64,000 nt of DNA from Ceriagrion tenellum (GCA_963169105.1 OY720633.1:147643200-147707199), one strand, 5' to 3'; counted from the stretch's first letter, positions 34,651 through 47,884 are shown. Numbers and translations are program-made. Notes: generated by a model from the sequence alone, not told the origin.

Positions 34651-37600
34651 ACGAAAGTCTTATTGTTCACCACCGTTAGGCATATGTCTGTCCAGAAGAC
34701 TACACTCAGTCAGCCAAACACCTCGTGTCCGACTTTGAAGTCATTATGTTTCAACCCACTCTTTCTTTTCGTCTATGGGTGTAAGCGAGTAAACTTGGGG
34801 GCAACATTGGGCAGGAGAGAGAGAATGAGAAAAAGAGGCACAACGGAATTGAGAGGGGTAGAGGTAGGGAGGTAGTAATAGTAGTAGGGTGGTAGTGGTA
34901 ACGGGAGAGAGTGTCTGAAGGAGTGAGTGATAAAGGGTATGCAGTCTTGGCATGGAAAAATTATTTTTGTCTCTATGAACGCTTCGAGGAATATCCTGTT
35001 GATGGGTTTTGCCCGGCATCCAATAAATGTCGCCACTTCACGAATGCACGGACATATCCGCCTCCCCATTAGCAAACTGCGTTATGCTAGACGAGACAAC
35101 AGTGTAAGACTTCTTGAGGTTATCCTCGGCCAAAGCACGAAAATAAATTAACTGTTACTATTATTAATTAACTATTACTATTGTATTTTTTCCATTCAGT
35201 TACCCGTGTTTTCATTGCATTTCATCTCAACAAAATGTTCTTTTCTCAAATTTTAGGAGAGGTATTAAATTATAACGTTGCCTGATACCAATTAAATTTT
35301 TATTGACAAATCATCACTTTGCCACGGGTCATGGAAAACGTATCGGCATCGAATTTATATGTACGACTTTGGGTTTAATGGTGATGGTAGTGACCAATCG
35401 AGATGAAAACACTGTTCTCTGCTTGGACTCCGAAGTTGTGAAACATTAGCCTGAGCTCTAATCCGGTGTGATTATTATCTCTTTCGTCCAAGTTATGTTT
35501 TCCTCGTCAAGTGGTATGCAGTGACTTCGGGATGATCTCATGATGTTAGCCGTAGTGCCTTAATATAAATTTCGTTAAATTTTCGGGAATAGTCAATCGC
35601 CACCAAGGTATTTCTTTGATTGAAAGTAATGGAATTTTAGAATTCTTTTATTCATAGCAATTGGAAATTTTATTCTGCTCTCTACGTTATCACCTGATCT
35701 GATACCACGTTTGTTTTTTAATTGATTGTTATTTTAATTTATCGAACTTTTATGAGAAGATTTATTACACAAATTCTTTGAATGACAGATTATCACCCAG
35801 AGGGTCATTTTAAAATATTTGGTTTTTTTTCATCCGATGATCAGATTTTATTTAAGCCCATGAGATGTGTGCCGTGTGAAGCAACAAATTGTATGATCTT
35901 CTGAATGACTGAACAGAAAATACAATGTATGAACAGTAATCTTTTACCTCACTTCACGAAGGTTCCTGGTGTTCAAGTATTCTTCCCAAAACGATCTAAG
36001 AGAAAAACTTGGGAAACGGTTTGAATGATTACGTGCTTATGTAATTCCTTTTTTTACTTTATGATGTGAGTTCAGGTGGTACCAACTGCTATCCATTGCA
36101 GTGAAAATTTATATTTCCTCCCCACAAAGCTTCATTGATGGATAGAACCCTCAGGTTTAGATATAATTTACCTTTTAGATGTGTGCATTGTTATGTTCAA
36201 GTTGATTGTAATTCATGCAATTTACACATTTCATTCCCTTAAGGTCTCTCAAGCTTGCTAAGTCTATCGAAGAAATTTCGAACCATTTTATTTTCCCCTA
36301 ACATCGTTTTGTTAAAATCCTTTCCTTCACTCACCACTCGTTTATGCGCCACTTAGGGAAATCTTTCTCATGCTTGTTCGGAATTTTAATCTGAGCCCTT
36401 TTTAACCTCACTCAAAACCCCCCACATCATTACCACTCCTACCGCTACACTAGAACCTTCCGTGCTGCTGCATTATATCAGCTGCCCCCCCCTCACTCTC
36501 TCATTTCCCGCTCCCTCTACTCACCGACCCCTTTTGTTTCCCTCCCATTCCTTCCCATCTTCCTCTCCTTTTGCTGTCTGCGATAAAATCACAGTTCCGT
36601 AAAGAATACCCGTCGTGATATCCACAGATAACCAAGGAGGTCTCCTTCCAGCATGAGATGGGCTGTGTGTGAGTAAGGATGAGGAAGTGAAAGAGATAAG
36701 AGATCAGCGGGGAATGGCGTTTTTGAATGAAATGGGCGAACTTTCAAGACACTTCGCTGTGGTTGGCTAAAGGGCTTTGCGTTTAACCTCAACCTCTTTA
36801 TCTCTCCGTCTCTGGATGTAGGGCCGTGCGATACAGCGATATATCCAATTTATCCGCGACATTCACGAGTTGTTTCTGTAGGTTAGATGTTGTTTTGCTT
36901 TGTCCAACTGACTTTACTTATGCCCTTAGTTCGGTCTGCAACTCTGTGTTTCCTTGAATGTTAAAGCTCTGGAATTAAATGTTACAAAAATTAATGAAAT
37001 TTTAAGCATGAATTGTCTGCATGTCTTCAAGTACAACTCTGTACGCAATATGAACTAATACTAGTCTAAGTCTTTCCAGTTAAATGGCTCATCCACGCAA
37101 TGAGAAAGTAGATGCGATGTATTTCATTTAAGAGGAATTAGTGGTATCTGATGCTGTTAATTTAATCTGCTATTATGTTCCAGTTTAGAGATATTAGCTG
37201 ACGAAACTACTAGCTAAGCAAACTAAGAGGAACTTCGATGGAGATTATGCTCCGTTTCGTTTTGTTTTCTTATATCTGACTTGATATTTACCAGCAATGC
37301 ATTCTCAATATTTGAATGCGGTGTGTTAAGTCGCGTACTGCGGCTTATTCGTAACAAAAACTAACTGAAATGCTCTCCTGGATTTCAAGTACCGCACTCC
37401 TCTATTTGAAGGTATGTTTTTGTGCCTTGTGTTAGGGGTATATTGGAGATCAAGGTGATGACGGTTGGTGGCTAGATATGAGAGGGAAGAGAAAGAGTGA
37501 GGTGTAAGGGTAAGGCTGAAGGTTGCCCCTTTTAGACTCTGTCGGTCGTGAAATAGGGAAATAAGTCAAAACAATGATTGAATTTTCGTTATGTTTTCTT

Positions 37601-38318
37601 ACTCCCTTTGTTTGTAGAACTAAGGCGTGGAGGAGGAAGGATATGCGTGTGAGAGGTGGAGATGATGGAAGGGAGATGTGAGAAGGAGGGTAGGACGTAA
37701 GGTGACAGAAGAAGGAGTCACAAAGTCAGACTTCCTGCTTGAAGGACGTGGGGCGAGACGTTTTCCTGGTGAGAAGACTGTGGAAGGGCTGTAAATGTGC
37801 GTGGGCAAGATCCTTATATGTTGGCGTCCTTTATTGCCAACTACATTTCACCCATCGGCGGTGCAGCAAACCTTCCTCCGTTCCTTGAGATGAAGCAATT
37901 TTATGGCAATGTCAATGCTCCCGACACCCTAGAGTATGAAGGGTTATTTTCAGCCAACATTTTCCCCTTTTCGTGCAAGAAATATTTTTTCTAGGGTTTT
38001 AATTCAAGTATTACTCTATTTTATTATCTTTTAGTGAAAGAAGCAAAAAAGAAAAACTCATGTGTAGTAAGAGTTTCATTCGTGAAATTACTAAGGACCA
38101 TTGTTCGCAAAATAAACAAATGTGATTATGAATTTAAACAGAAGAGGTGATGATATTCAACATATTTATTTTACCAACATATCCTATCAAGCTGACAAAC
38201 AATAATGAAGAACTAAGTGGTATGAAATTTTTCATAAGGAACATTTCTTCTGCTGTACACTTTTCTTAAATGAAGTCCACTCATTCGCGCACAACCTGGT
38301 ATCTCTTCACGTAATTTT
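34651..38318. other. non-coding; several purine/pyrimidine-rich blocks
   Basis: G/A-rich on plus at 34795-34935 and 37440-37790; C/T-rich on plus at 36410-36560. A near-tandem AT repeat (TTAACTGTTACTATTATTAA / TTAACTATTACTATTG) lies at 35148-35183. No gene recognised. Confidence 0.45.
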
Positions 38319-38380
38319 TCATCTACATCTACTTATTACCCTGCAAGCTACCACAAAGGTGTTTGGCAGGGGGGGTAAAT
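38319..38380 (-). mobile_element. LINE 3'-end fragment
   Basis: The plus strand shows CATCTACATCTACTTATTAC, then CCTGCAAGCTACC, ACAAAGGTGTTTGGCAGG: the minus-strand 3' terminus of the 16.8-kb LINE family, ending in two TGTAGA-type units. Confidence 0.65.
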
Positions 38381-41300
38381 GCGTATTTTTTCTCGCATTA
38401 ATGAACGCGGCTTCCAGAAACAAAAAATATTTCACAGGACATGAGTTTTTCTTAGGATCTTGTATCATAACCAAGTTTTTCGTGTTACTTGACTCATCAA
38501 AGCCTCACAAGGCGGATGAGCCCTGATTCAGTTCATACTTCATTTGCTGCGCTATTTGCTGAAATTCTTGTGTTAGTAGTATTTTTGACTGCAATGTTTA
38601 AAAACCAGAATTCCAAATATGTGCTTCGGTTAAGTTCTCTGCTTTGAAATAATTATGTAATTTTAATTTAATAATAGGAAACTGAGGAATTTGTTTATTT
38701 TACAGTTGTGTCTGGTGGAAGACTCAAATTAAAGTGAAGGGAAGATATTCCATGAGAAAATGTTTTCATAAATATATTGTCTTTGCAACAAAGAAAACAT
38801 AGAAATCATATGCCAGATATTTTGTCGAATTTACAATTAACTGGATTGATCAGATTTTTAGAAGATCGTCAAAATAAAAAATAAATGTACCATGTTTTAT
38901 GTAATTGCATTGCCATATTTTATTAGATAGAACTTCAGAAGTTGCGTGGATATAACTTAGATGATACATCAGCATTTTTAAATTAAATAAGGTCGTTGGA
39001 AGGTTCTCGGGGGAAGATGTTAAATTTCACTCAGGCATAGTTAAGGCATATTTGGAGTCTGACAAAAGCATAGAACTCTGCTCAGAGAGCTATGACTTGT
39101 AAAATAATTAAAACAGAAGAGTTGTTTGCTTCGCAAAACTCGCTACGAGCGTTTGGAGTGCGTAGTACAGCTGATTAAGGACTAGTTTGGGAGAGGCTGG
39201 AGATAAGACTTCAAGCTATGCTAGTATCACTAATAAATATATGCGTGTATTTCCATGGTGACACGTACGATATTATTTATCCCTGCTATTTTCTCTGGAA
39301 ATGATCGACGTGAAAAAATGAAAAAGTCAGGCTGCCAAGCTAAGAGGATTAAAAGCCCTCCTTTCCATGCACCGTTATTGACAACAACATGAAAAAACGG
39401 GGATTTTATGCACCCCGACAACTGACTCTTTGCTTCTTTCATGTCTGTATACTCACAAGACTTTACACCATGCATCCAAGTAGCCACGACAATACGCCCC
39501 TCCGGAGATAGGGTATAATATAAATGTAGGCTATTTTAGAAAAAAAATTCCTAGTTAAAAATAATCGTTGGTGCCCTAAACATTAATATTCGTATTTATT
39601 GAGTCCTTTAAGTACATCAAAACACTATAGATATAGAACATTTTTATAAAAATTGATTGAGATTTGGTTTTGGTGACTGAATTGGCAACCTGAAGGATGA
39701 TGAGGGATGAAGAAGTGGTGGGGTTGGGAAAGAAACGAAGAGAGATGAACTGGGATCGTACTTAGGGCTAAAGGACACGAGAGAAATGTTAAAAATGGAG
39801 GAAGGACACTGTAGGTAGATGGGGAAGAGGTTGAAGATATGGTATAGAAAAAAGAGGGTGGAAACGTGGGCAGAAGGCATGGGGTCTTTGCAGCGGGCGG
39901 ATGCAAGGGGGTCAGAACGCCAAAGCTCTCTCTTGGCAGGCGTAAAGATGAATCGAGTGAAGAGATAAATCTTCAGCGTGAGGAATAGAGGGGGCGGCAT
40001 GGGAGTGGTTGATGACGGTGAAATAGATAAATATGGGGGTTGATGAGATTGGTCCCGAGGGAGAGAGAAACCAAGACTGCTGGGAGTGATGTAGGTTAAT
40101 TGTGAAGAATAGTGAAATGAAAGGAGAATAAGAATATGGCGTCGAAAAATGTGTTCACTGGAAATCCCCATAATGCTTTTTTAATACAGCACCTTAAATA
40201 CCCTGGTTTAACTATCTAAAAAAACTAAAACTGGCTAAAAAGTTTTCCTTTCGAGAGGGCTAGATTAAGAATTTAATCCATCGATTGCTTGCGAAGCAAT
40301 GTGCATGATGCCTCAAGTATATTTGCATGTATTTGAAGAATTTTTACAATTTTCCTGAGTTATTTGGGGGAATAATCTCATTTGAAACTTTGATATACTT
40401 GCAGGGTAAAAATATTTTACTTTGAGCTGACACTTCAAAGTTTTAAGCATTTGAAGTTGAACTATTCATATCATTTTTTAAGTCCGAAGCCTAGAAAATC
40501 TTGTTATAATCCTATACTTTTAGTTATATACTTCTATATATCTTATGTTAGTGCCTTTTACCCTGTCTGAAAGTGGCTGAGAGTATTTGAAAAATGACCT
40601 CAGCTCTCAAAGCACGTTAAGCTACAAACTTACTACTACCTCGTAATTCTATACTAAGTGCATAATATATTAATGGAATCGTTTCTGAAAGTTCTCAAAA
40701 TTCAAATTCATTCTAGGACAGAAGTTGGACCAGCCCCGATCTAGGGGGAACGTGCGAGGCTCTGATCTGGACTGGGACGAGTGCTGCGTGCCTGGTGTGG
40801 AGTCACCCCATGCTGTAATAAATTCGTTGAGAGCCTAAGTCCAACGGTATGTTACCCTGGTCTGAATAATTTTTTTGGATAAAAAATGAAAAATATCATT
40901 CGTGTCATAAAATTGATACTTTAGTAAGGACTATAATTTGTAAGGATGCCGTCTTTGAGATGCAACATGAGTACTCAGCGTGTATTTGAGGTGGAGTACT
41001 TATTTTCCGAAGAACGCAATATGGGTATTGTATCTTTTGCCTGAGATACTCTAAAAAATGCATAACTGTCAATTAAAATTGTTATTGGTAAGTTATTAGT
41101 TAAATGGGATTATCTGATATTTGCAATAAATTGTTTTGCATTCATTAACAGGTTTAACTTTAGTTAGAATGCCTTTATTTCGCATTAGCCTAAATTTTAA
41201 AAATCCCTCGTATCAAGCAACTGCGACCGTGTTTTGTTAAAACAATTGTCACTATCATGGAATAAAATGTCGGTTAATGGCATATGAAGCAATTAAGATG

Positions 41301-41412
41301 TAAGTAAGGAGTATTCTTCAAATAGAAAACATTTTAAATTAAAAATATTTTGGTAAGAGGCTTATTTAGAATGATTATATAATGTTGGGCTATAATCCCA
41401 CTTTGTTTTATC
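38381..41412. other. non-coding; purine-rich block 39655-40140
   Basis: The 39655-40140 block is G/A-rich on plus. The 175-codon minus-strand frame across it (Ser/Pro/Phe/His-rich) is a compositional artefact. GC-richer patch at 40720-40830 of unknown nature. Confidence 0.45.
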
Positions 41413-41526
41413 TATGTAGATATATATAATAAATTATCACTCTTCACTTGGTGGAAAATCATTGCAATGGTTTGTAAATAAATTCACTTTGTAATACTTC
41501 ACAATGGTTGTTATTATTCCGGCATA

Positions 41527-41556
41527 GGTTTCGATTCAAGTTAAGTCATTATCAAG
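41527..41556 (-). ncRNA. hammerhead-like motif in the Penelope terminal repeat
   Basis: Minus-strand order CTTGATAATGAC, loop, GAATC, GAAACC follows the layout of the hammerhead ribozymes reported in Penelope-like terminal repeats. A diverged second copy is in the other arm (about 42080-42112, plus). The first box has one inserted or changed base, and stem II pairing is weak, so it is probably inactive. Confidence 0.4.
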
Positions 41557-41741
41557 GTGACAATATTACACCATGAGCCACTTATATACATTGTTAGGGT
41601 GTAGAGGAGGGGAAGTAGAGGATGGAAAAGCAGCTAATTTGGCGGAGAGTGGATGACTGGTCCGAATAAGGGAGGGAGGGGAGAAAGGTTTGAGTATTGT
41701 TTAAGGATTTACGTCATGGGAGAGGGAAAGGGAATGTAAGG

Positions 41742-42031
41742 TCAGGAAAAGAGAGTAGGAAGGGAGCATTTAATTTCATTTAGCACGCACAAATTTTGAT
41801 TTTTCGAATGTAACATTACTTCCAGATTTTCTGAGTGATCCAATTGGTGCCCCTTACATAGTATATGAAGGACTTTCGGGATGAAGTCACTTCGGTGGAC
41901 TTCTTCAATTAGGCGTTTGGCAAATTGGGAGCAAATATTCCCGTTAAGCAGACAATGCCGGTGTTCTTTAATTCTGGTTCGGTTAGCGCGTCCACTTTGA
42001 CTAACGTAAACAATAGAGCAATTAAGACTAT
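41742..42031 (-). pseudogene. Penelope-like GIY-YIG endonuclease, C-terminal fragment
   Basis: The minus-strand frame runs from an ATG at 42101 inside the inverted arm to a stop just below 41742 (119 codons). The element-specific part starts near 42031. Residues CSIVYVSQSGRANRTRIKEH correspond to the family pattern Y-I-G-Q-T-G-R ... T-R-x-x-E-H. It continues with a helix (SQFAKRLIEEVH), and a late acidic residue in SENLEVML is placed like the metal-binding Glu. The second Gly of YIG is replaced (YVS), so activity is doubtful. The first ~23 codons are antisense terminal repeat and not true protein. In Penelope-like elements this domain nicks target DNA for priming. Confidence 0.82.
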
Positions 42032-42181
42032 GACCCTGACCATGTATATAAGTGGCTAATGATGTAATATTGTCACCTTGATAACACTTAACTTGATTCA
42101 AAACCTAGGTCGGAATAATGAAAACCATTGTGGAATATTACAGAGTGAATTTATTTACAAATCATCGCTATGTAGATATAT

Positions 42182-44639
42182 TCGTATTCGATGAAGAACC
42201 TAGTTGATTATCATTAGACTGATGGTTTGCAATGATTATAGCATTGTTATATTTCATGTAAGCGATTATAAATAGCTATAATTAATTGCTAAGGTAGTGA
42301 CGATAGTACAAGTGACGAAATGGCTTGCCGTTACCGTAGTTATTTCTTTTTAGAACGCGCCTTATTTCGCGCGTTACGTGTTTGGAGAGGTGGGGGGAGA
42401 TACACTGTTTTGTAAGGCAAAAACTCGCCTCGCCTCACCTCTCCTGAGTAGTAAGCCTCGAGGTAGTGCCTAGACGAAGGAAGTGAAGGACGAGAAGGAA
42501 GAGTTGAGAAAGAATGATTTTCTGGCAGACTGGCTTAGGTTAGATTCGTCTCCAGAATGAGAGTATATTTTACCTTTCAGTGGCGTACATACATTTGCCG
42601 GTCAGAATGTATAAAATGTCATTCACGGACCACCAATAGCGTAAGAGAGGTGATTGATACCACGAAGAGAAGGGGAGACGGGAAGTCAGGAAATGGAAGG
42701 GTGGATGTTGAGCCGAACGTGAAGTCGTGGAAACAAACAATTAAAATTGAGGTTCAATCGTTTAAAGTGGCTCAAGCGGTACTAATGAGTCATTCAGTGT
42801 ACATTTGAATGTGTTATCAACTAATTGGAAATAAATTATGGACCAAATTTCAATTAAGTTCGTATGTCTATTTTGTGGAAATCACCATGCATGTAGTGGC
42901 ATATGTAAATGATGCAAGAGTATTATTTTAAATGATTTGTGAGAACTAAGAATAGTTAAGACTTGGGTTAATGGCTCGGAATTCTAAATTTTAGAAAGAA
43001 TCATATGTAAGTACGTGTTTTAGACTCAGCATGACATTTTGATAATTGTTAGCCGCCGTTATTGTAATTTGAAAGATATTATATCTCGTTTAGAGGAAAA
43101 TCAGGGAATATGAAATGGAATTACTTCATAATTTACGTCACGTGCCTATTTACTACTTATAAAATAGCATTTAATTGCCAAGAAACTATCGTAAAACTGA
43201 TATGTACAAATGCTTTTCATTTTTCTGTAGATATTACTAATATGTACACACAAGCTCAGTTCCATAAAAATCGTTAAGCCACCTATGGAAAAAAATGGAC
43301 GGAGTTTCAAGAGCTTTGGTGAATAATTATGGAATTAGAGGCTTCATGACAGTGAGAGATGCATTGCATGGTAGAATGTTACGTGCACAGTGTACATGGT
43401 AGCAGCTGACGATAATGAAATCATTTTGGTCTAATAGTGTTCATATGTTGATATTTCACTGAGTATAACAAACTAAAATGTGAAGACTACACTTATCTGC
43501 ATGTGCTTATGAATAAATAAGTTAAAGCGCTGGTTTGACGCGTAACTTTATGAAATTTATTACATACTGATAATAAATTATAACTTTTCTTTTGAAAACA
43601 TGTGGAAAAAGAAAATTATGAGTAATCGTCGTTAAGTTTAAGTTCCTTGAAACTGCGAAACAATAATAGCGAAAAGATCAGAGAAGTCATCGAGTAGGCT
43701 ATTTTTTGGGAATACTCATAAAAAGAATTGGTCTTCTTTCTGAGGAAAGGGCTTGTTTTGACAGAACAAGTACCTTGTAACAACTTGTAAGAATTTATAA
43801 AACCTGCATTTTTCCCCTATTATTTGATAGCAAGGTCCACATTCTAGTCCTATACCTGCGCTTCTCAACCTTATACATTATCTACGTCCAAATCACTGAC
43901 CCAGGGTCATATTTTGTATTCTATTTTTCCTTACATCAATCTTTGTTACCATGGCTAATTTGCCCTCCATTGGGGACTATAACAAAATAATGACCAGAAT
44001 GTGTTTATTTACTTTTCTATTATATTATATCTGAGGACAAGATCTAATTTTTGCTATGCACATGAGCATGAGACAAATAGTGACATAGATATGCAAAGTC
44101 ATCATTGAGCTTAAAGACATTAATATTTCCTCGCTTCAACAAAAGTCGGGAAAGAATGACTCGATTTTTTGTTGAATGTTCGTATTGATGAGTGGGATTT
44201 AAAACATTAAATTAGAAGTGGAAAATTAGTGATCAGTGAAGGATGGTGAATAGACCTCTAAGAGAAAAGTATTAGAATTTGAAAGCAATGAGAGCGCAAA
44301 TATGGAAATATCCATGTCAGTTATTCCAAGAAACTTTCTGCCAGTTAATTGCTTATGTCATGGTATCGTTGAAGAAATCTTTGTAAAATCCACTATCAAA
44401 TATTTAATGAATCAATTCAAGGAAATTAATGGTTTGAGAGATCGTCAGTATCTATGGGTACGATTAGGTACGATGAATTTTATTTAATAACGTGAGAATC
44501 GAAATACACCCTACCTCTTCTTTTAGGTGGATTAAGATGCTCGAAGTTGATCGAATAAAAGTTCTGTAACATAACCACTCTCTACATTTTTAGATTTAGT
44601 AACACTGTTAGAAACGATCACGATATTGAATTAAGTAAC
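42182..44639. other. non-coding; CpG-containing patch 42340-42730
   Basis: 42340-42730 has raised GC and CpG (TTTCGCGCGTTACG) and purine-rich stretches. An 83-codon frame there has no known domain. Remainder AT-rich. Confidence 0.4.
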
Positions 44640-45180
44640 GCTGTTATAAATATGTTTATTACGTTAATTAATAATCTCTCGTGAAATCATCAGATAAATG
44701 AAATCTCAAATAAGGTCAACAAAATTTTATATCAGTTAAAATTGCACAAATATCTTCTTATTACTACCCGCAAAATGCTTGTTCCAACGCTTATTTGATT
44801 ATTGACTCTCATTTGATTATTACGCATTAGTTATAACGATCTTTCATTGGAATTAGAAAATATGCTTCAGTGGCTCTTAAATTCTTGTGCAAGATTTGTC
44901 CTTGACCTTCGTAAAGACGAGCATATCTCCCACCACCTTCACAAAATGTCATGGCTTAAAACCTCTTCTCGGAGGAAATATTTACTTGGGTCACTTATCT
45001 TCACTCTCTTCTGCATTAAGTATCCAGTCTTTCTTTTTTCCATTTTCAAATCCAAATGAGTCTCTGTTCTTTGATCCACTAGAACTGACCCCTCCTTCCT
45101 CTTACGCTCTATACCTCGGACAAATACTTACCTTTACTTGGAATAATGGAATTCCTTGTCATTACCTATAGAAAGTTCTT
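44640..45180 (+). pseudogene. LINE ORF2 C-terminal remnant, CR1/Jockey group
   Basis: The plus-strand frames give NHQINEISNKVNKILYQLKL, then HKYLLITTRKMLVPTLI, LQWLLNSCARFVLDLRKDEH, ISHHLHKMSWLKTSSRRKYL, and TFTWNNGIP at the end. These match, in order, the region after the RT palm of the LINE at 2521-4230 (KVLKTLYQLK, the PHIDYC region, RRIQNSCVRYIFDI, LRWLKVQNRRLLYKA, WNQL). A TGA takes the place of the Trp expected before NHQ, and several frame changes occur. It is an older copy of the same or a sister family. Confidence 0.8.
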
Positions 45181-46429
45181 CCTCTCTGTCTCTTTTTAAG
45201 GAAAAACTATTAAATTATTGCTATATGGAACATATATGTCTATAATACAAATTTGTTTCCTTTTATTGCATTTTATGCGTCCAAACTGATCAGAGAAATT
45301 ATTGCTTATTTGTAATCTCTTTCCGATTGATATAATATTTTCCATTTTTGCATATTATATTTTCCATTATATTTAGTGGTAATTATCTGTTACTGTGAAA
45401 TTTTTTGTTTATCATCACTATGAGATGTTAGCCAGATATATATTTTTTTCCTTATTTCGTTCAAAGCAGAATTTGATATGTATTTTTTTTTTTTTGCTCC
45501 TATGGAGAAACCCAGACCATAATAAAACTTATTCAATACTATTCTACATGTTAGCGTGGTAACTACTGTACACATTTTGGGGTGGTAACAACTATTTTAC
45601 AACGTGAGCTTCACCAAGGTCATAGAGGTCGACGACTGAGGGAGATGAATTCATGGAATAATATTTATGAGTCATAATTGAACGCGATAGATAAAGAATG
45701 GAGGATCAAAACAAAAACAAATCAATAATATAGTAAAGGAAATAACGTATTGGACAAACAGATATCGGGAAAGTAAGACAAACAAACCATAAATATAGTA
45801 AACAAAAATACTAGACATAAATACCGGTTACTAGAGAGGAGGGGAGTTCAGTCAAGTAGATATTGACATTCAAATGTGAGCGTATAGATATCGGGAGATT
45901 TATTAGATTTATATTTAGAGATCGAGATTCGGATATTCAATGCAGTCAAAAGTTACCAGTATTCTTTTTTGAGTGCGACAAATAGCAGTGGAGAGACAGA
46001 TTAAGTGTTAAAACCATCTACCATTGACGTCAGGAGGTAGGTCGTTGATAGAGGCTGAGCAGACATGAAACGGGATCATTCGCCAGGAGAGCGGCGCTGA
46101 GTACGTCTACATTAGGTAGAGTGGATGCAACCTTGAACCATTCATCAGGAGAGCATAACTACACAACACTGACAAAAGGAAAGTGCCCTGATGCATGTGT
46201 CATTGAACAATTATATTTTTGTTACCATTTATCAAGGTGATATCATTTATGATATGAAAAAGTTGTAAATATTGGAAAGATAATTTTATATGCAAAAGAT
46301 ATACCAATACGGATATTGATTATTCACTAATGGGCATTATTATGAGTAACTTATCTCACGTGGGAGAAAGCTTCAAGGAATTTATTTTTTTGAAATCGAT
46401 CTAATGTGTAATTAAGGGTTAGAGTACTT
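45181..46429. other. non-coding, nothing recognised
   Basis: T-rich around 45480; A/G-biased on plus at 45600-46100, possibly the upstream part of the retroelement that follows, but no LTR pair could be delimited. Confidence 0.4.
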
Positions 46430-47551
46430 CATGCGGGTGTTTTTTGGAATAATCCTGTGAGTTAATGGATAACCATATCTTTGAAAATTGTATCTGAGCA
46501 GCCGAGCTATGTTTAAGGTTTGCACAATGCGATACAATCCCCTTTGAGTTTCACATGAATTGGGTGCCCTTCGTGTAGGGCACTCGATTAGGTCAGCGTA
46601 AGTAAATAAGAGTAAGATAAGAAAAGGAGCAAGATAAGAAAAGGGTGGTGTACCTCCAAAGAGACATAAAAACCCTGAGAACGGTGCCAATTTAGTAGTG
46701 ATAAATGAGGGGCTATTGCTCATTAATTTTATCTGTTGTAGCGTGGAGACCGGGTAACTCGGCGACCGTGTTAAAGAGCTTAGAGGAATTAAGGTAGGAA
46801 AAAATATAGATGTAATTAAGACTTTTGGAGCTAACTATGAATTGTAAGACGGAATTAAAAGAAATATTGAGAATTGCATTAGAAGAGAAGGAAATAGACG
46901 TTAGCATGCACTTTTTTAAGATTGCGGTACCAGGCGAACCGAGCGTAGAAGATCTAATAAGAAAAATGGAGGAAGATGGAGAAGGTGATTGAAAAGAATA
47001 GATAAATAGGATTGAAGAGTAGAGAATATGGGAAGAAAAAATAAAATGGAGGAATAAATAAAGAAAGTGGAAGGAGTGAGAAGGAGAGAAAGAGAGCTGT
47101 AATGGAGATCAAAGTGGAGCTGAAGGAACAACAGCAAAGGATGATATGACATGTTCACGAAAACATGAAGGCCAGGAAGAAAAAGTGCTTCAAAACGTAC
47201 AAGAAAGAGATAGCGGTGGAACTTGCCGAGCTGTAGACAGAAGTGGAAAAACAACGGGACGAAAGGGGAGAAAAAGAAGAGAAAATTCAGAAAAATTTGG
47301 AAGGAATAAGCCAGGTCACCGAGAACAAAGAATCCTTCGTCAAGGTTTCCATAAAAGTCAACGAATATGTACCCAGGATGGAAGAATGTATATGGGAACA
47401 AGTGTTCAAAGATGCGGCCAGAAGGATGAAGAAGAGATACCTAAAAGGAACAACGGAACCGCAAGCGCTATCAGTGCCGATACAAATGCCGCATTTCGGC
47501 GGAAGAAGAGGTGCGAGGCGAATGAGACACGTAAATGACTTAGAAAAGTAG
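46430..47551 (+). pseudogene. probable LTR-retrotransposon leader and gag remnant
   Basis: A ~400-bp leader precedes an ATG at 46837 opening 51 codons (NCKTELKEILRIALEEKEID, then VEDLIRKMEEDGEG) to a TGA at 46990. From about 47100 another frame carries a Lys/Glu-rich coiled-coil stretch (IKVELKEQQQRMI; ARKKKCFKTYKKEI; TEVEKQRDERGEKEEKIQKN) with a TGA and a TAG in it. It then runs to 47551 with VPIQMPHFGGRRG. A short N-terminal helix, a long coiled coil and a P-x-F-G-G segment ahead of the capsid-like domain is the layout of insect Gypsy-type gag proteins, which coat element RNA. No protease, RT or integrase follows. The assignment is tentative; a chance A/G-rich tract is the alternative. Confidence 0.42.
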
Positions 47552-47884
47552 AAGGAAATATACCAAATACCTGACAAAAACGTTGAAAATCGTAAGGCAG
47601 GGTATGAACTATTAAGGGACTGTCTGGAAAATGTTGTCTGCTTTCGTGTATTTCTCCCAATATCATCTTTTTTAGACCAAAAGGCGGCAGCAGAATGGCA
47701 GTAGAAACTATTGTCTTAACAAAAACATGCGCAGAGTGATAACCGAAAGCAGATCGAAAGTGAAAAAGATTGGATATCTGTGCTGCCCTAAATCCTCCTC
47801 ACGTATCCTCCATGGATTACAATAAAATATATATGACCCGGAGATAAAAGTGCAGCTGGTCTCGTTATTTTCCGTACGAAAATT

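Larger units (their letters stand above)
41413..42181 (-). mobile_element. 5'-truncated Penelope-like retroelement with inverted termini and 13-bp target duplication
   Basis: A perfect 13-bp direct repeat TATGTAGATATAT lies at 41413-41425 and 42169-42181. Inside it, two inverted arms of 137 bp (41464-41600 and 42032-42168, roughly 85% alike by eye) enclose 431 bp encoding a GIY-YIG endonuclease end on the minus strand. A 38-bp extension (41426-41463) lies beyond one arm only. Asymmetric extension, terminal repeats that may be inverted, 5' truncation and variable-length target duplications are all described for Penelope-like elements. The reverse transcriptase is absent, so the copy is dead. 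Confidence 0.82.

Noticed and set aside
39644..40171. 175-codon minus-strand ORF
   Set aside because: Explained by the purine-rich block on the opposite strand; the same composition gives overlapping frames.
40720..40830. GC-rich patch as tRNA-derived SINE
   Set aside because: No convincing A and B boxes or tail could be found.
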